From Cryomorphaceae bacterium (lineage in GTDB: Bacteria > Bacteroidota > Bacteroidia > Flavobacteriales > Schleiferiaceae), in contig JAHEKP010000001.1 of NCBI GenBank assembly GCA_024638285.1, positions 73,434 to 107,164 of the forward strand: a DNA stretch of 33,731 nucleotides, given 5' to 3'. The notes under the pieces are model-generated. The model was not told the origin of the DNA, ran no database searches, and worked only from the letters and a program-made list of their open reading frames with translations. Positions 26,434 through 33,731 of this stretch are shown piece by piece (positions within the stretch are counted from its first letter, which is position 1; every line of letters begins with the position of its first letter). The position numbers and the translations under genes were made by a program.

Positions 26434-26838
26434 CTAGCGTACCAGTATACCTTTATCCTTCAGAACGGGTAAATCCTCTTTGATTGCCGCTTCTATAGTG
26501 TGCGGACCAAAGATGAATTTGCGATCTTTTAGGGTATTGTCTTCGAAAAAAGTCACCCAATATTCGTTAAACAGGTGGAATACCTCTGGCATAATGGGTT
26601 CTAACTTAGCGGCTGATTTCGCTGGTAAGACTTTTATAACTTTTCTTAAGGTTGCAGTTTTTTGACCGGACTTCGTCTCTAAATCACTGTAGCCGCGACT
26701 TTGAATCATGACGTTTTCAAGTGGCTGAGTACCATCATTGATTAAATGAATCCACCATTGCTGTTCATCCTCATCTGTCATCATTACTGCTGCGACGTAA
26801 ACGTTTTCAACTATTGGAATTTCAATGTCTTTTTTCAT
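26434..26838 (-). CDS. Conserved Bacteroidota protein of unknown function
   Basis: A 134-residue soluble protein that I recall as a common conserved hypothetical of Flavobacteria, sometimes mislabelled as a phenylalanyl-tRNA synthetase subunit; it does not resemble one. It has MKKDIEIPIVENVYVAAVM at the start, a middle with LENVMIQSRGYSD, KVLPAKSAAKLEPIMPEVFHLFNEYWVTFFED, and an end of KKFIFG-type strands. No export signal and no catalytic motif. It lies 16 bp after mnmE on the same strand, so it may share its transcript, with a role unrelated or linked to tRNA modification. Confidence 0.7.
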   Translation of the reverse strand: MKKDIEIPIVENVYVAAVMMTDEDEQQWWIHLINDGTQPLENVMIQSRGYSDLETKSGQKTATLRKVIKVLPAKSAAKLEPIMPEVFHLFNEYWVTFFEDNTLKDRKFIFGPHTIEAAIKEDLPVLKDKGILVR

Positions 26839-26854
26839 TTAATGCGAAAAATGG

Positions 26855-28234
26855 TTATTTACCGATACAGAACTTGCTGAATATATTGGCCAACAAGTCG
26901 TCGGTAGAAATGGTTCCTGTAATCTCACCAAGCCCGTCGAGCGCAAGTCTTAGATCTTGGGCGAGCAAATCGCCAGGAATACTCAATTCTACGGCTTCTA
27001 TACTTTTTTTCAGTGCTTGAGCGGTCCGGCGCAGTGCATCGGCATGTCGAGCATTGGTTACAATGGTCTGCGAAGATGAATTGGCAGACCAAGCGGTAGC
27101 GGTTTTCAATGCGGCTAAAAGTGCTGTGAGTCCTGTTTTATTTTTTGCAGCAATCTCAAAAACTTCGCATTCAATCTGATTCAATCGTGCTTTGATAGGG
27201 ACTGTAGGCGCTTGATCCGATTTATTGATACAAACGAACAAATGTGCCTGCGGTGCGCTGGTCTTAAGTTGTGCGAGTCGTAGCTCTAGGTCGTCCTCAG
27301 CTGCGGTTGCGTCGATAAGGTAAAAGATGACATCTGCTTTTTCCGCTTGTTCAAATGCTTTTTGAATACCTATTTGCTCCACATAATCTTCCGTTTCTCG
27401 TATTCCTGCAGTATCAATGAGGCGGTAAGTCAGCCCACCGTAGTTAAATGTGTCCTCGACGGTATCTCTTGTAGTTCCTGCAATGGCACTCACTATTGCT
27501 CTGTCTTCACCAAGAAGTGCATTCAGTAAAGTTGATTTCCCGGCATTTGGAGCGCCTAATATGGCTGTAGCTATCCCTTTTTTAATAGCATTTCCATATT
27601 TAAAACTATCGATTAGGATGCTTACCTTTTTTAGAAGATCGCGGAGCATTTTAAGTAATTGGTCTCGCGATGCGAATTCTACATCTTCCTCGCTGAAGTC
27701 CAATTCCAATTCAATCATCGAAGCGAAATGCACTAAATCCTCACGAAAGAGCGTAATCTCATTGGAGAGTCCACCTTTTAATTGGCGCAAGGCCACATCA
27801 TGCATGGTTTTATTCTCCGCATGGATCAAATCCGCAACGGCCTCTGCTTGCGCTAAATCCATCTTGCCATTCATAAAGGCTCGCATGGTATATTCTCCAG
27901 GATCCGCAAGTCGCGCACCCGCAACCAGCAGACTTTCCATGATTCGACCTATAATGTAAGGCGATCCATGACTGCTAATTTCGAAACTCTCTTCGCCAGT
28001 AAAACTTTTACCGTCTTCAAAATAAGTAATGAGGACTTCATCGATGTGTTCCCCATCGACACTGTAGTCACCAAAGTAAGCAACGTGCGAACGAAAACCC
28101 GACTTTTCTGCGCGCTTGGAATGGAAGTAAGAGGAGAGGAGAGTCTTTGAATTGGCCCCACTGACTCTAATAATGGCTAAAGCTCCCACACCTTGCGGCG
28201 TTGAAAGAGCACAGATGATATCGTCTCTAAGCAT
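26855..28234 (-). CDS. mnmE: tRNA modification GTPase MnmE (TrmE)
   Basis: A 459-residue enzyme starting at MLRDDIICALSTP; an upstream frame of 31 codons is not part of it, since MnmE proteins start with this kind of sequence. The N-terminal formyl-THF binding domain covers about 1-120, a helical domain follows, and the GTPase lies at 220-380: P-loop GAPNAGKS (227-234), DTAGIRET and NKSD. The C-terminal CIGK carries the cysteine used by the family. With MnmG it makes 5-carboxymethylaminomethyl-uridine at the wobble position of tRNA. It diverges from sucD 108 bp away and is followed by a conserved unknown gene. Confidence 0.96.
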   Translation of the reverse strand: MLRDDIICALSTPQGVGALAIIRVSGANSKTLLSSYFHSKRAEKSGFRSHVAYFGDYSVDGEHIDEVLITYFEDGKSFTGEESFEISSHGSPYIIGRIMESLLVAGARLADPGEYTMRAFMNGKMDLAQAEAVADLIHAENKTMHDVALRQLKGGLSNEITLFREDLVHFASMIELELDFSEEDVEFASRDQLLKMLRDLLKKVSILIDSFKYGNAIKKGIATAILGAPNAGKSTLLNALLGEDRAIVSAIAGTTRDTVEDTFNYGGLTYRLIDTAGIRETEDYVEQIGIQKAFEQAEKADVIFYLIDATAAEDDLELRLAQLKTSAPQAHLFVCINKSDQAPTVPIKARLNQIECEVFEIAAKNKTGLTALLAALKTATAWSANSSSQTIVTNARHADALRRTAQALKKSIEAVELSIPGDLLAQDLRLALDGLGEITGTISTDDLLANIFSKFCIGK

Positions 28235-28307
28235 GCGGTAAAGATACGGCGATAAGTAATGAGCAAAGAAATTTGAAAAGAAGGGAAATCCATTGAAGCT
28301 TGGGTAG

Positions 28308-28315
28308 TACATTTG
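28308..28315 (+). promoter_or_regulatory. Bacteroidota -7 element before sucD
   Basis: TACATTTG is a perfect TAnnTTTG and lies 27 bp before the ATG at 28343. A TTTG at a fitting distance upstream is not seen, so the -33 side is weak. It is in the 108-bp space between divergent mnmE and sucD. Confidence 0.5.
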
Positions 28316-28342
28316 TGGCAAACTCACAGAAAAACCATCTAC

Positions 28343-29215
28343 ATGAGCGTATTAGTCAACAAAGACTCAAACATTATAGTCCAAGGATTTACGGGTAAGG
28401 AAGGAACATTCCATGCCACTCAAATGATTGAATACGGCACGAACGTTGTCGGTGGAGTTACTCCGGGTAAAGGAGGGATGACGCACCTTGACCGTCCGGT
28501 CTTTAATACTGTTGCTGAAGCTGTAGAAAAAGCGGCTGCAGATACATCCATCATTTTTATTCCCCCAGCATTTGCTGCGGACGGAATAATGGAAGCTGCT
28601 GAAGCAGGAATCAAAGTAATCATTTGTATTACTGAAGGCATTCCAGTTGCTGATATGGTAAAAGTGAAAGAGTATTTGAGCGATAAGGATTGTACACTAA
28701 TTGGCCCGAACTGTCCTGGTGTTATGACTGCAGGAGAGGCTAAGGTTGGTATTATGCCTGGTTTCATCTTTCAAAAAGGTACTGTGGGTATTGTAAGTAA
28801 GTCAGGTACTTTGACTTATGAAGCAGTAGATCAGTGTACAAAAGCTGGTTTAGGACAAACGACTGCCATTGGTATTGGTGGAGATCCAATCATTGGGACA
28901 ACCACAAAAGATGCTGTAGCGCTATTAATGCACGATGATGAGACCGAAGGAATCATAATGATCGGTGAGATTGGTGGGCAACTTGAAGCTGAAGCGGGAC
29001 TTTGGATTAAAGAACACGGTACGAAGCCTGTTGTGGCGTTTATCGCAGGTGAAACTGCACCAGCAGGACGTACAATGGGTCACGCAGGAGCAATTGTTGG
29101 TGGTGCAGAAGATACTGCGGCGGCAAAAAAGGCAATTTTACGTGAATGTGGAATTACCGTCGTTGATTCACCAGCTGACCTAGGTACAGCAATGGCGAAA
29201 TTATTGGGAAAATAA
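28343..29215 (+). CDS. sucD: Succinate-CoA ligase (ADP-forming) alpha subunit
   Basis: A 290-residue subunit started at MSVLVNKDSN; the frame extends 30 bp further up, but family length and the -7 element support this ATG. VQGFTGKEGTFH at the start is the CoA-binding region, and the phosphorylated histidine is H247 in MGHAGAIVGG. LIGPNCPGV, GIVSKSGTLTYE and the GIGGDPIIGTT stretch are further signatures. With SucC it makes succinate and ATP (or GTP) from succinyl-CoA in the TCA cycle. SucC is not adjacent. A strong terminator follows. Confidence 0.96.
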   Translation: MSVLVNKDSNIIVQGFTGKEGTFHATQMIEYGTNVVGGVTPGKGGMTHLDRPVFNTVAEAVEKAAADTSIIFIPPAFAADGIMEAAEAGIKVIICITEGIPVADMVKVKEYLSDKDCTLIGPNCPGVMTAGEAKVGIMPGFIFQKGTVGIVSKSGTLTYEAVDQCTKAGLGQTTAIGIGGDPIIGTTTKDAVALLMHDDETEGIIMIGEIGGQLEAEAGLWIKEHGTKPVVAFIAGETAPAGRTMGHAGAIVGGAEDTAAAKKAILRECGITVVDSPADLGTAMAKLLGK

Positions 29216-29233
29216 AATTCTTCATAAAGTTGT

Positions 29234-29263
29234 AAAGCCGCTTCCTTTGGAAGCGGCTTTTTT
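29234..29263 (+). terminator. Strong intrinsic terminator after sucD
   Basis: A 12-bp perfect stem, AAAGCCGCTTCC / GGAAGCGGCTTT, with loop TTT and six T from 29258. It lies 18 bp after the sucD stop. Confidence 0.92.
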
Positions 29264-29291
29264 GTTCCCGCGAACCGCTACCTTTGTTTAA

Positions 29292-29582
29292 ATGAAACAG
29301 GTGAAATGTCCTTCTTGTGCTGCTTGGTATGCTGTAGACGTACTTCAGGATACGTACAGTCATGTATGTTCAAGCTGTAATGCACCTTATGCGATCAAAA
29401 GTGAGCAACAAAAGGCGCATGAAGAGGGCATGAAGGAACCCGTTAGCAAACCCCCATTAACGTGGAAACGCTTTGGGGAGATGCACTGGGCATTGGTCAT
29501 TTTAAATAACCTAGGATTTATCATTCAAACCATTCTTTTTATGATTGGTACGTTGATAGGAATCTTGGTTGCACCGCTCTAA
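29292..29582 (+). CDS. Small zinc-ribbon membrane protein
   Basis: A 96-residue protein. A zinc ribbon at the N-terminus has CPSC (6-9) and CSSC (26-29), in the spacing of MJ0042-type or similar zinc fingers. A charged middle (about 36-58, SEQQKAHEEGMKEP) and a hydrophobic C-terminal helix (about 68-95) would place the ribbon in the cytoplasm with a membrane anchor. I do not recognise a family and cannot give a function. It is the first plus-strand gene after the sucD terminator and lies 32 bp before a gene for a SPOR-like protein. Confidence 0.65.
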   Translation: MKQVKCPSCAAWYAVDVLQDTYSHVCSSCNAPYAIKSEQQKAHEEGMKEPVSKPPLTWKRFGEMHWALVILNNLGFIIQTILFMIGTLIGILVAPL

Positions 29583-29614
29583 CGCATTTTAATTTTTACG
29601 ACCTTCGCCTTTAT

Positions 29615-30130
29615 ATGGAATTTCTATCACCAAAAACTAAAGAACGCATTTCGAAGCTAGAAGCAGAAAACAAAAGTTTACGCTTGCAGCTTGAAGAGCT
29701 TGATACCGCTGAGAAGAGCGCGCGTTGGCCTTTTTTAATAATTATCCTGTTGATTGCAGCATTGGTTTTGGTTTGGAAATTTAATACGCCTTCAGCAGAA
29801 GAGTTGAGTGCTATACGGGTTGAAATGTGGAAAAAAGGTTCCTTAAAGGACACCACGTTACAACCGTCATTCGGTATTGAATATTCTATTCAAGTAGGTG
29901 CTTATAAGGATTTAGATTACAGTGTTTTAAGTTTAGGAATAGATGGGTTGAAAGTGCAAGAAGATAATGGCGTTCAACGCATTCTTTTAGGTCGTTTCGC
30001 CAGTCTTCCCGAAGCGCAATTGTATTTAGATAAAGTAGTAAACATTGGCTTCGAAAAAGCCTTCATTGTTGCGTACAAAGAAGGAATTGCCGTAGGTTTG
30101 CTGCCGAATAAAACCGCTATTAAAGAATAA
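29615..30130 (+). CDS. Membrane-anchored protein with coiled coil and SPOR-like domain
   Basis: A 171-residue protein. Residues about 8-33 form a coiled coil (ISKLEAENKSLRLQLEELD), 39-58 a membrane span (WPFLIIILLIAALVLVWKF), and 88-157 a SPOR-like beta/alpha domain (YSIQVGAYKDLDYSV, RILLGRFASLPEAQLYLDKV, GFEKAFIVAYKEG). SPOR domains bind denuded peptidoglycan, so this could sit at the septum or cell wall; the exact role is unknown. It is 2 bp before fabG, so likely in one transcript with it and the vWA-like gene. Confidence 0.72.
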   Translation: MEFLSPKTKERISKLEAENKSLRLQLEELDTAEKSARWPFLIIILLIAALVLVWKFNTPSAEELSAIRVEMWKKGSLKDTTLQPSFGIEYSIQVGAYKDLDYSVLSLGIDGLKVQEDNGVQRILLGRFASLPEAQLYLDKVVNIGFEKAFIVAYKEGIAVGLLPNKTAIKE

Positions 30131-30132
30131 TT

Positions 30133-30879
30133 ATGGGTTTACTTTCTGGAAAGACCGCCATTATTACTGGTGCGTCAAAGGGAATTGGTAAGGGAATCGC
30201 AGAGACCTTTGCAAAGCAAGGTGCAAATGTTGCCTTCACGTTTTTAAGTTCAGTCGAAAAAGGACAAGCGTTAGAACAAGAACTACAGCAGTACGGTACG
30301 CAAGTGAAAGGTTACCGTTCCGATGCTTCAAAAATGGAAGATGCGGAAGCACTGGTGGCTCAAGTTGTCGAAGATTTCGGTGGCGTTCATGTCGTAGTGA
30401 ATAACGCTGGAATTACTAAGGATACGCTTTTAATGCGGATGACGGAAGAAGATTTTAATCGAGTCATCGAAGTAAATCTAAATTCTGTCTTTAATATGAC
30501 CAAAGCGGTACAACGTACGTTTTTGAAGCAGCGCTCAGGTTCTATTGTGAATATTAGCTCTGTAGTAGGAGTAAAGGGTAATGCTGGTCAAGCCAATTAC
30601 GCTGCATCTAAGGCAGGCATTATAGGTTTTACCAAGTCTGTTGCCCTAGAATTAGGCTCACGCAATATTCGTTGTAATGCAATAGCTCCAGGCTTTATCG
30701 AAACAGAAATGACCGCCGTTTTAGATGAAAAAACGGTTCAGCAATGGCGAGACGGTATTCCTTTGAAGCGCGGTGGATCCGCAGAAGATGTTGCCAATGC
30801 TTGTCTTTTCCTAGCATCTGATATGAGTGGTTACATTACGGGTCAAGTGATGAACGTCTGTGGAGGTATGCTTACCTAA
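30133..30879 (+). CDS. fabG: 3-oxoacyl-[acyl-carrier-protein] reductase (FabG)
   Basis: A 248-residue short-chain dehydrogenase/reductase, the usual length of FabG. TGASKGIGKGIA at 13-24 is the NADP binding glycine motif, NNAGITKDTLLMRM is the FabG-type N-N-A-G stretch, and the triad is S in NISSVVG, Y156 and K160 (YAASK). GFIETEMTAVLDE and the final GQVMNVCGGMLT also match FabG. It reduces 3-oxoacyl-ACP in fatty-acid synthesis. It is coupled by TAATG with the next gene, an unusual partner. Other SDR oxidoreductases are the only alternative. Confidence 0.92.
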   Translation: MGLLSGKTAIITGASKGIGKGIAETFAKQGANVAFTFLSSVEKGQALEQELQQYGTQVKGYRSDASKMEDAEALVAQVVEDFGGVHVVVNNAGITKDTLLMRMTEEDFNRVIEVNLNSVFNMTKAVQRTFLKQRSGSIVNISSVVGVKGNAGQANYAASKAGIIGFTKSVALELGSRNIRCNAIAPGFIETEMTAVLDEKTVQQWRDGIPLKRGGSAEDVANACLFLASDMSGYITGQVMNVCGGMLT

Positions 30880-32534
30880 TGACACTTTTTACTGCTGCAA
30901 TACTGGCCCTATTTTTGGGTGTTGCTGTTGCGTGGTATACGTATTTTTATAAATGGAGGTCGACGCCCTATTGGGCGTTGGCCTTTCTTCGTTTTACATG
31001 GATTGGAATGCTATTCTTTGCACTGTTTGCACCAGAACGTGAAGAGCAGGTTGTTATTGAACAACCGCAACTTATTGCACTGAGAATAGATTCCTCGTCG
31101 TCTTTAAAATCTCCTTTAAACGGGATTTTAGAGGTACTACAGGATTTCGAAAAAAAGGCTCCCGTTAAATGGGTGATTTCTGATTTCAATTCCAAGCAAG
31201 AAGTAAACGATGAACTCCCTTGGGTATATGTTGGCGATGGTCATATAGACGCTCAGGTAGGTAAGGGGCCAGTAGCTTCGGTTCTACTAGAGGCGAATGG
31301 TATTTTAAGTCCGCCACTGATCAAGAATATTATTGTTCCAGAAAGGGTAGAAATAGGAGCCCAATTCAAGTACCGCGTGAGATGCTCCTCTGAGCCCACA
31401 TCTTTTAGAGTTGCATTCAATGGCGTAACAAGACGCGAAGGTGCTGCAACTTTCACGGCGCCGGATCTCCCCGGGATCTTTACAATGTACATTGAGGCAG
31501 AGAAAAATGGAGAAGTAGATGCCATCGAACAGGTCGTTGAAGTAGTGCCCTATTTTAATGCATTACAAATCATTTACCCTTATCCCCATCCGCATGTTGG
31601 AATGGTGACCCGACTAGCTAAGGAGTTAGGTTTTACCTACCATTTACTCTCTTGGGAAGAGGCTAAAAGCCAATTAAAACAGCTACCGACCGTTGCTATT
31701 GGTGGCGGAGATACAGTGTTTAAACAACTGGATGCTCGTCTAGATAAACCCATTCTTTGGCTAGATTCAAGTAATGATCCTCCTCAAGGCGTAGCTACCC
31801 AACTACAAACACCAGAAGCATTGGTTGCCCTAGGTGCTCCCGAATCCTATGCCATCACTAAGAGGGACAAGAAGTTGGTCAACGTAGTGCCATTGGGGGA
31901 AAATTGGAATGGACGTGGTATAAACTGGTTCCAAAGTGGCTTAGCTTATTCTGAAACAAGAGTAGTTTTTCGCACTCTAATTAAAGGCTTATTACGTGAT
32001 TCAAGACCCGATGAACTTCGCGTTTCAGGTCCAACGCGGCTGTACCAAAGTCAGGATGCGGAATGGGTAGTAAGCATAGTGAACAATCGCTCACAGGCGC
32101 AGCCTGCAGCTGTAGAAATGAAAATTACTAGAGATGGACAGCTTATTGACGTTCCCCAAGCGGAACCCATTGAAGGTAATGGTTATGTTTTTTCGGCCGC
32201 CTTTTCGACCGCAGGAACCTATGGATTAGAGCTACAAGCGATGGCATCTGGGGATGCGTATACTTGGCGTAGGGAACTTACCGTAGTACCTTCATCTATT
32301 GAGCAGTACAGGCCCTTTAATACAATGCTATGGGATCGCAACTCAAAAGACGAATGGTGGCGAGCAACGGATATAAAAACATTAAAGACGGCACTCGATG
32401 ATTGGGAGCTGCAAGGGAAATCGATGGTGCGAATAAAAAAAACTCCCCAACACACAGCATGGTGGTATTGGGGAGCATTTTTGTGTTTTGCCTTCTCTGA
32501 ATGGATGCTTCGAAGACGTCAGGGTTTGTCTTAG
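30879..32534 (+). CDS. vWA-like membrane protein (short form)
   Basis: A 551-residue protein with two N-terminal membrane spans (about 4-22, 33-51) and one near the C-terminus (about 523-540), flanking a large presumably periplasmic region. IALRIDSSSSLKS at 66-78 has D71-x-S73-x-S75, a MIDAS-like vWA motif at the place where long Flavobacteria relatives carry a full vWA domain. The rest of that domain seems shortened, running through VKWVISDFNSKQ to beta-sandwich sequences. A later part (about 230-330) reads as a Rossmann-like segment (VAIGGGDTVFKQL). The start overlaps fabG by one base (TAATG), and the end overlaps the convergent tlpA-like gene by 4 bp. Function unknown. Confidence 0.6.
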   Translation: MTLFTAAILALFLGVAVAWYTYFYKWRSTPYWALAFLRFTWIGMLFFALFAPEREEQVVIEQPQLIALRIDSSSSLKSPLNGILEVLQDFEKKAPVKWVISDFNSKQEVNDELPWVYVGDGHIDAQVGKGPVASVLLEANGILSPPLIKNIIVPERVEIGAQFKYRVRCSSEPTSFRVAFNGVTRREGAATFTAPDLPGIFTMYIEAEKNGEVDAIEQVVEVVPYFNALQIIYPYPHPHVGMVTRLAKELGFTYHLLSWEEAKSQLKQLPTVAIGGGDTVFKQLDARLDKPILWLDSSNDPPQGVATQLQTPEALVALGAPESYAITKRDKKLVNVVPLGENWNGRGINWFQSGLAYSETRVVFRTLIKGLLRDSRPDELRVSGPTRLYQSQDAEWVVSIVNNRSQAQPAAVEMKITRDGQLIDVPQAEPIEGNGYVFSAAFSTAGTYGLELQAMASGDAYTWRRELTVVPSSIEQYRPFNTMLWDRNSKDEWWRATDIKTLKTALDDWELQGKSMVRIKKTPQHTAWWYWGAFLCFAFSEWMLRRRQGLS

Positions 32535-33601
32535 AGGTTTGCCTCTAAATATTGCGCTAGCGCCTCAGGTTCCATGTTCTTGCCAACGATCACGCCATTT
32601 CCGTCAATGAGTAGATTTTGTGGAATAAATTGGATGCCATAAAACGTTGAAATTTCATTCTGCCAGAATTGTAAATCACTTACTTGTGGCCATTGTAGCC
32701 CGTCTTCAGCGATTCCTTTAATCCAGGCTTCTTTATCTCGATCTAGACTCACTCCAATGATGTTGAATCCGCGTTCTTTGTATGCGTCATACAGGCCTAC
32801 TAGTGCTGGGTTCGCAGCACGACAAGGCTTGCACCAAGATGCCCAAAAATCCACAAGAACAAGTTCTCCTTCAACGCTTAGAAGACTGAGCATTTCACCC
32901 TCTGGAGTTGCCTGGCTGAAATCTGTGAATGTTGCACCAACCGCAGATTTTTCTAATGCAGCAATTTTTTCAGATAGTTTAATAAAATCCGGTGAATCAT
33001 GGTATTCAGCGCTGATTTGATCACGAACTTCAATGAAATCACTTAAGTCGTAACTGCTTGTATTTCCACTTAATACAATAGCTGCTCCTAGTATATCGTT
33101 TTTCTTCGCGAACTCTAGAGTCATTTTTGACTGACTGTCAATAATCGTCATTGCTTCCTCGCGAATCTGTTCCGTGGCAAGCGTATCATTAAGCTGCATC
33201 GCATTTCTGAACTTATCTTCTAGGGTCATCATCGTTGCATCGAAAAATTCCCCCTTCCTGCGGAGTGCTTCAGCAGAATCATTGAATACTCCAGCTTCAA
33301 TTATAAATCCCTTAAGCGAATCCGTCGTAATGGATACGTCTGCACCGTCGTGGTAATATACTGCTGGCATACCGAGCTCTGCAATTTCAACCATGGCGTA
33401 TTGGTGTGGGAAATCGTCGATATGAACGGTCAATTTACCTGCGCTTAAGGTTCCTTCGTACAGTACTTCTTGATTTTCAAGACTTAATTTGACAGGGCTA
33501 TCTCCAGCAGATTGTGCATCTATAGTGAGATCAAATCCAGTTTCAGGTGCACAGGAGGCCAAAATTGCCGCAGCTGCAACACTAAGCATTACTTTCTTCA
33601 T
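32531..33601 (-). CDS. DUF4369-TlpA thioredoxin-like lipoprotein
   Basis: A 356-residue lipoprotein, lipobox ILASC with C17. Residues 20-115 form a DUF4369-like domain (FDLTIDAQSAGDSPVKL, VYYHDGADVSI). A helical linker is followed by a TlpA/AhpC-TSA thioredoxin domain (about 220-356) with WASWCKPCRAANPAL; C257 and C260 are the redox pair (CKPC). GVSLDRDKEAWIKG and IQFIPQNLLIDGNGVIVG are also typical. It should act in the envelope as a thiol:disulphide protein, as in many Bacteroidota paralogues, whose substrates are not well known. It is convergent with the vWA-like gene and divergent from the S46 peptidase gene. Confidence 0.88.
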   Translation of the reverse strand: MKKVMLSVAAAAILASCAPETGFDLTIDAQSAGDSPVKLSLENQEVLYEGTLSAGKLTVHIDDFPHQYAMVEIAELGMPAVYYHDGADVSITTDSLKGFIIEAGVFNDSAEALRRKGEFFDATMMTLEDKFRNAMQLNDTLATEQIREEAMTIIDSQSKMTLEFAKKNDILGAAIVLSGNTSSYDLSDFIEVRDQISAEYHDSPDFIKLSEKIAALEKSAVGATFTDFSQATPEGEMLSLLSVEGELVLVDFWASWCKPCRAANPALVGLYDAYKERGFNIIGVSLDRDKEAWIKGIAEDGLQWPQVSDLQFWQNEISTFYGIQFIPQNLLIDGNGVIVGKNMEPEALAQYLEANL

Positions 33602-33643
33602 TGCTATTGTTTAAGTTTACACTCCGCAAATTACATAGAAGAG

Positions 33644-33731
33644 ATGAAGAAAATCGTTACCCTAATCACAATCTTAGTTTTTAGTGTCCAATTATCTGCG
33701 AAGGAAGGCATGTGGATCCCCATGCTCCTGA
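33644..33731 (+). CDS. S46 family dipeptidyl-peptidase (DPP7/DPP11-like), 5' end only
   Basis: The first 29 codons of a gene that runs off the window. MKKIVTLITILVFSVQLSA is a signal peptide, followed at once by KEGMWIPMLL, the conserved start of mature S46 peptidases. Such enzymes release dipeptides from the N-terminus of peptides in the periplasm and are common in Bacteroidota. Specificity (DPP7 or DPP11) cannot be told because the deciding residue lies beyond the window. A GAAGA stretch just before the ATG would serve the ribosome. Confidence 0.82.
   Translation, partial: MKKIVTLITILVFSVQLSAKEGMWIPMLL

Noticed and set aside
26434-26838. Labelling as a phenylalanyl-tRNA synthetase subunit
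   Set aside because: The name circulates for relatives, but length and sequence show no synthetase motifs.
28235-28327. 31-codon upstream extension of mnmE
   Set aside because: MnmE proteins begin at the MLRDDIICALSTP stretch, and the extension runs through the sucD promoter region.
28313-28342. 30-bp upstream extension of sucD
   Set aside because: It overlaps the -7 element and family members begin at MSVLVNKDS.

Overview
This window reads as chromosomal DNA from a marine-type member of the Bacteroidota, most likely order Flavobacteriales. The evidence is two proteins ending in type IX secretion (T9SS) sorting domains, a DUF5686 outer-membrane protein, a DUF4369-TlpA lipoprotein, the start of an S46 dipeptidyl-peptidase gene, and promoters of the Bacteroidota form (TTTG near -33, TAnnTTTG near -7). 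Moderate GC, dense packing and many small conserved Flavobacteria genes agree with this. I cannot name a genus. I found no rRNA, tRNA, CRISPR array, insertion sequence or phage module.

Layout. 1-3729 (+): the 3' part of a T9SS-exported beta-helix protein, then a WbpE-WbpD-WbpI cassette for a 2,3-diacetamido uronic acid nucleotide sugar. 3721-5806 (-): a compact four-gene operon (SRPBCC protein, DUF429, DUF2452, carboxylesterase). 5865-8572: housekeeping and unknown genes, namely a TPR membrane protein, TrmH tRNA methyltransferase, an AlbA_2-domain protein, an orphan protein and a small lipoprotein. 8573-9061 is the emptiest stretch; it holds a 44-codon minus-strand ORF followed by a good intrinsic terminator. 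9062-13698 (+): two overlapping Crp/Fnr-like regulators, a perfect 18-bp palindrome, an exported TolB/CsgG-like protein and a DUF5686 outer-membrane protein. 13821-15202: PlsC acyltransferase convergent with a degenerate single-domain DEAD-box-like protein. 15298-18108 (+): a secreted GH13 alpha-glucan hydrolase and a lipoprotein esterase.

18208-24271 (-): monomeric NADP isocitrate dehydrogenase with a clear promoter, a thiamine-binding protein coupled to RluF, a VIT-family transporter, a small lipoprotein, TspO, a PepSY membrane protein and an HD hydrolase. 24315-26428 (+): a LamG/T9SS protein and a PnuC-like transporter. 26434-28234 (-): a conserved unknown and MnmE. 28343-32534 (+): SucD, then a zinc-ribbon membrane protein, a SPOR-like protein, FabG and a vWA-like membrane protein. 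32531-33601 (-): a TlpA-like lipoprotein. The window ends in the first codons of an S46 peptidase.

Most of the window is core metabolism, RNA modification and envelope function. The places most worth a second look are the Wbp cassette beside a T9SS cargo gene, the tandem regulators with their palindrome and envelope-protein neighbours, the 44-aa ORF, the helicase relic, and the minus-strand operon of poorly characterised families. I saw no clear evidence of a wholly new defence or mobile system.
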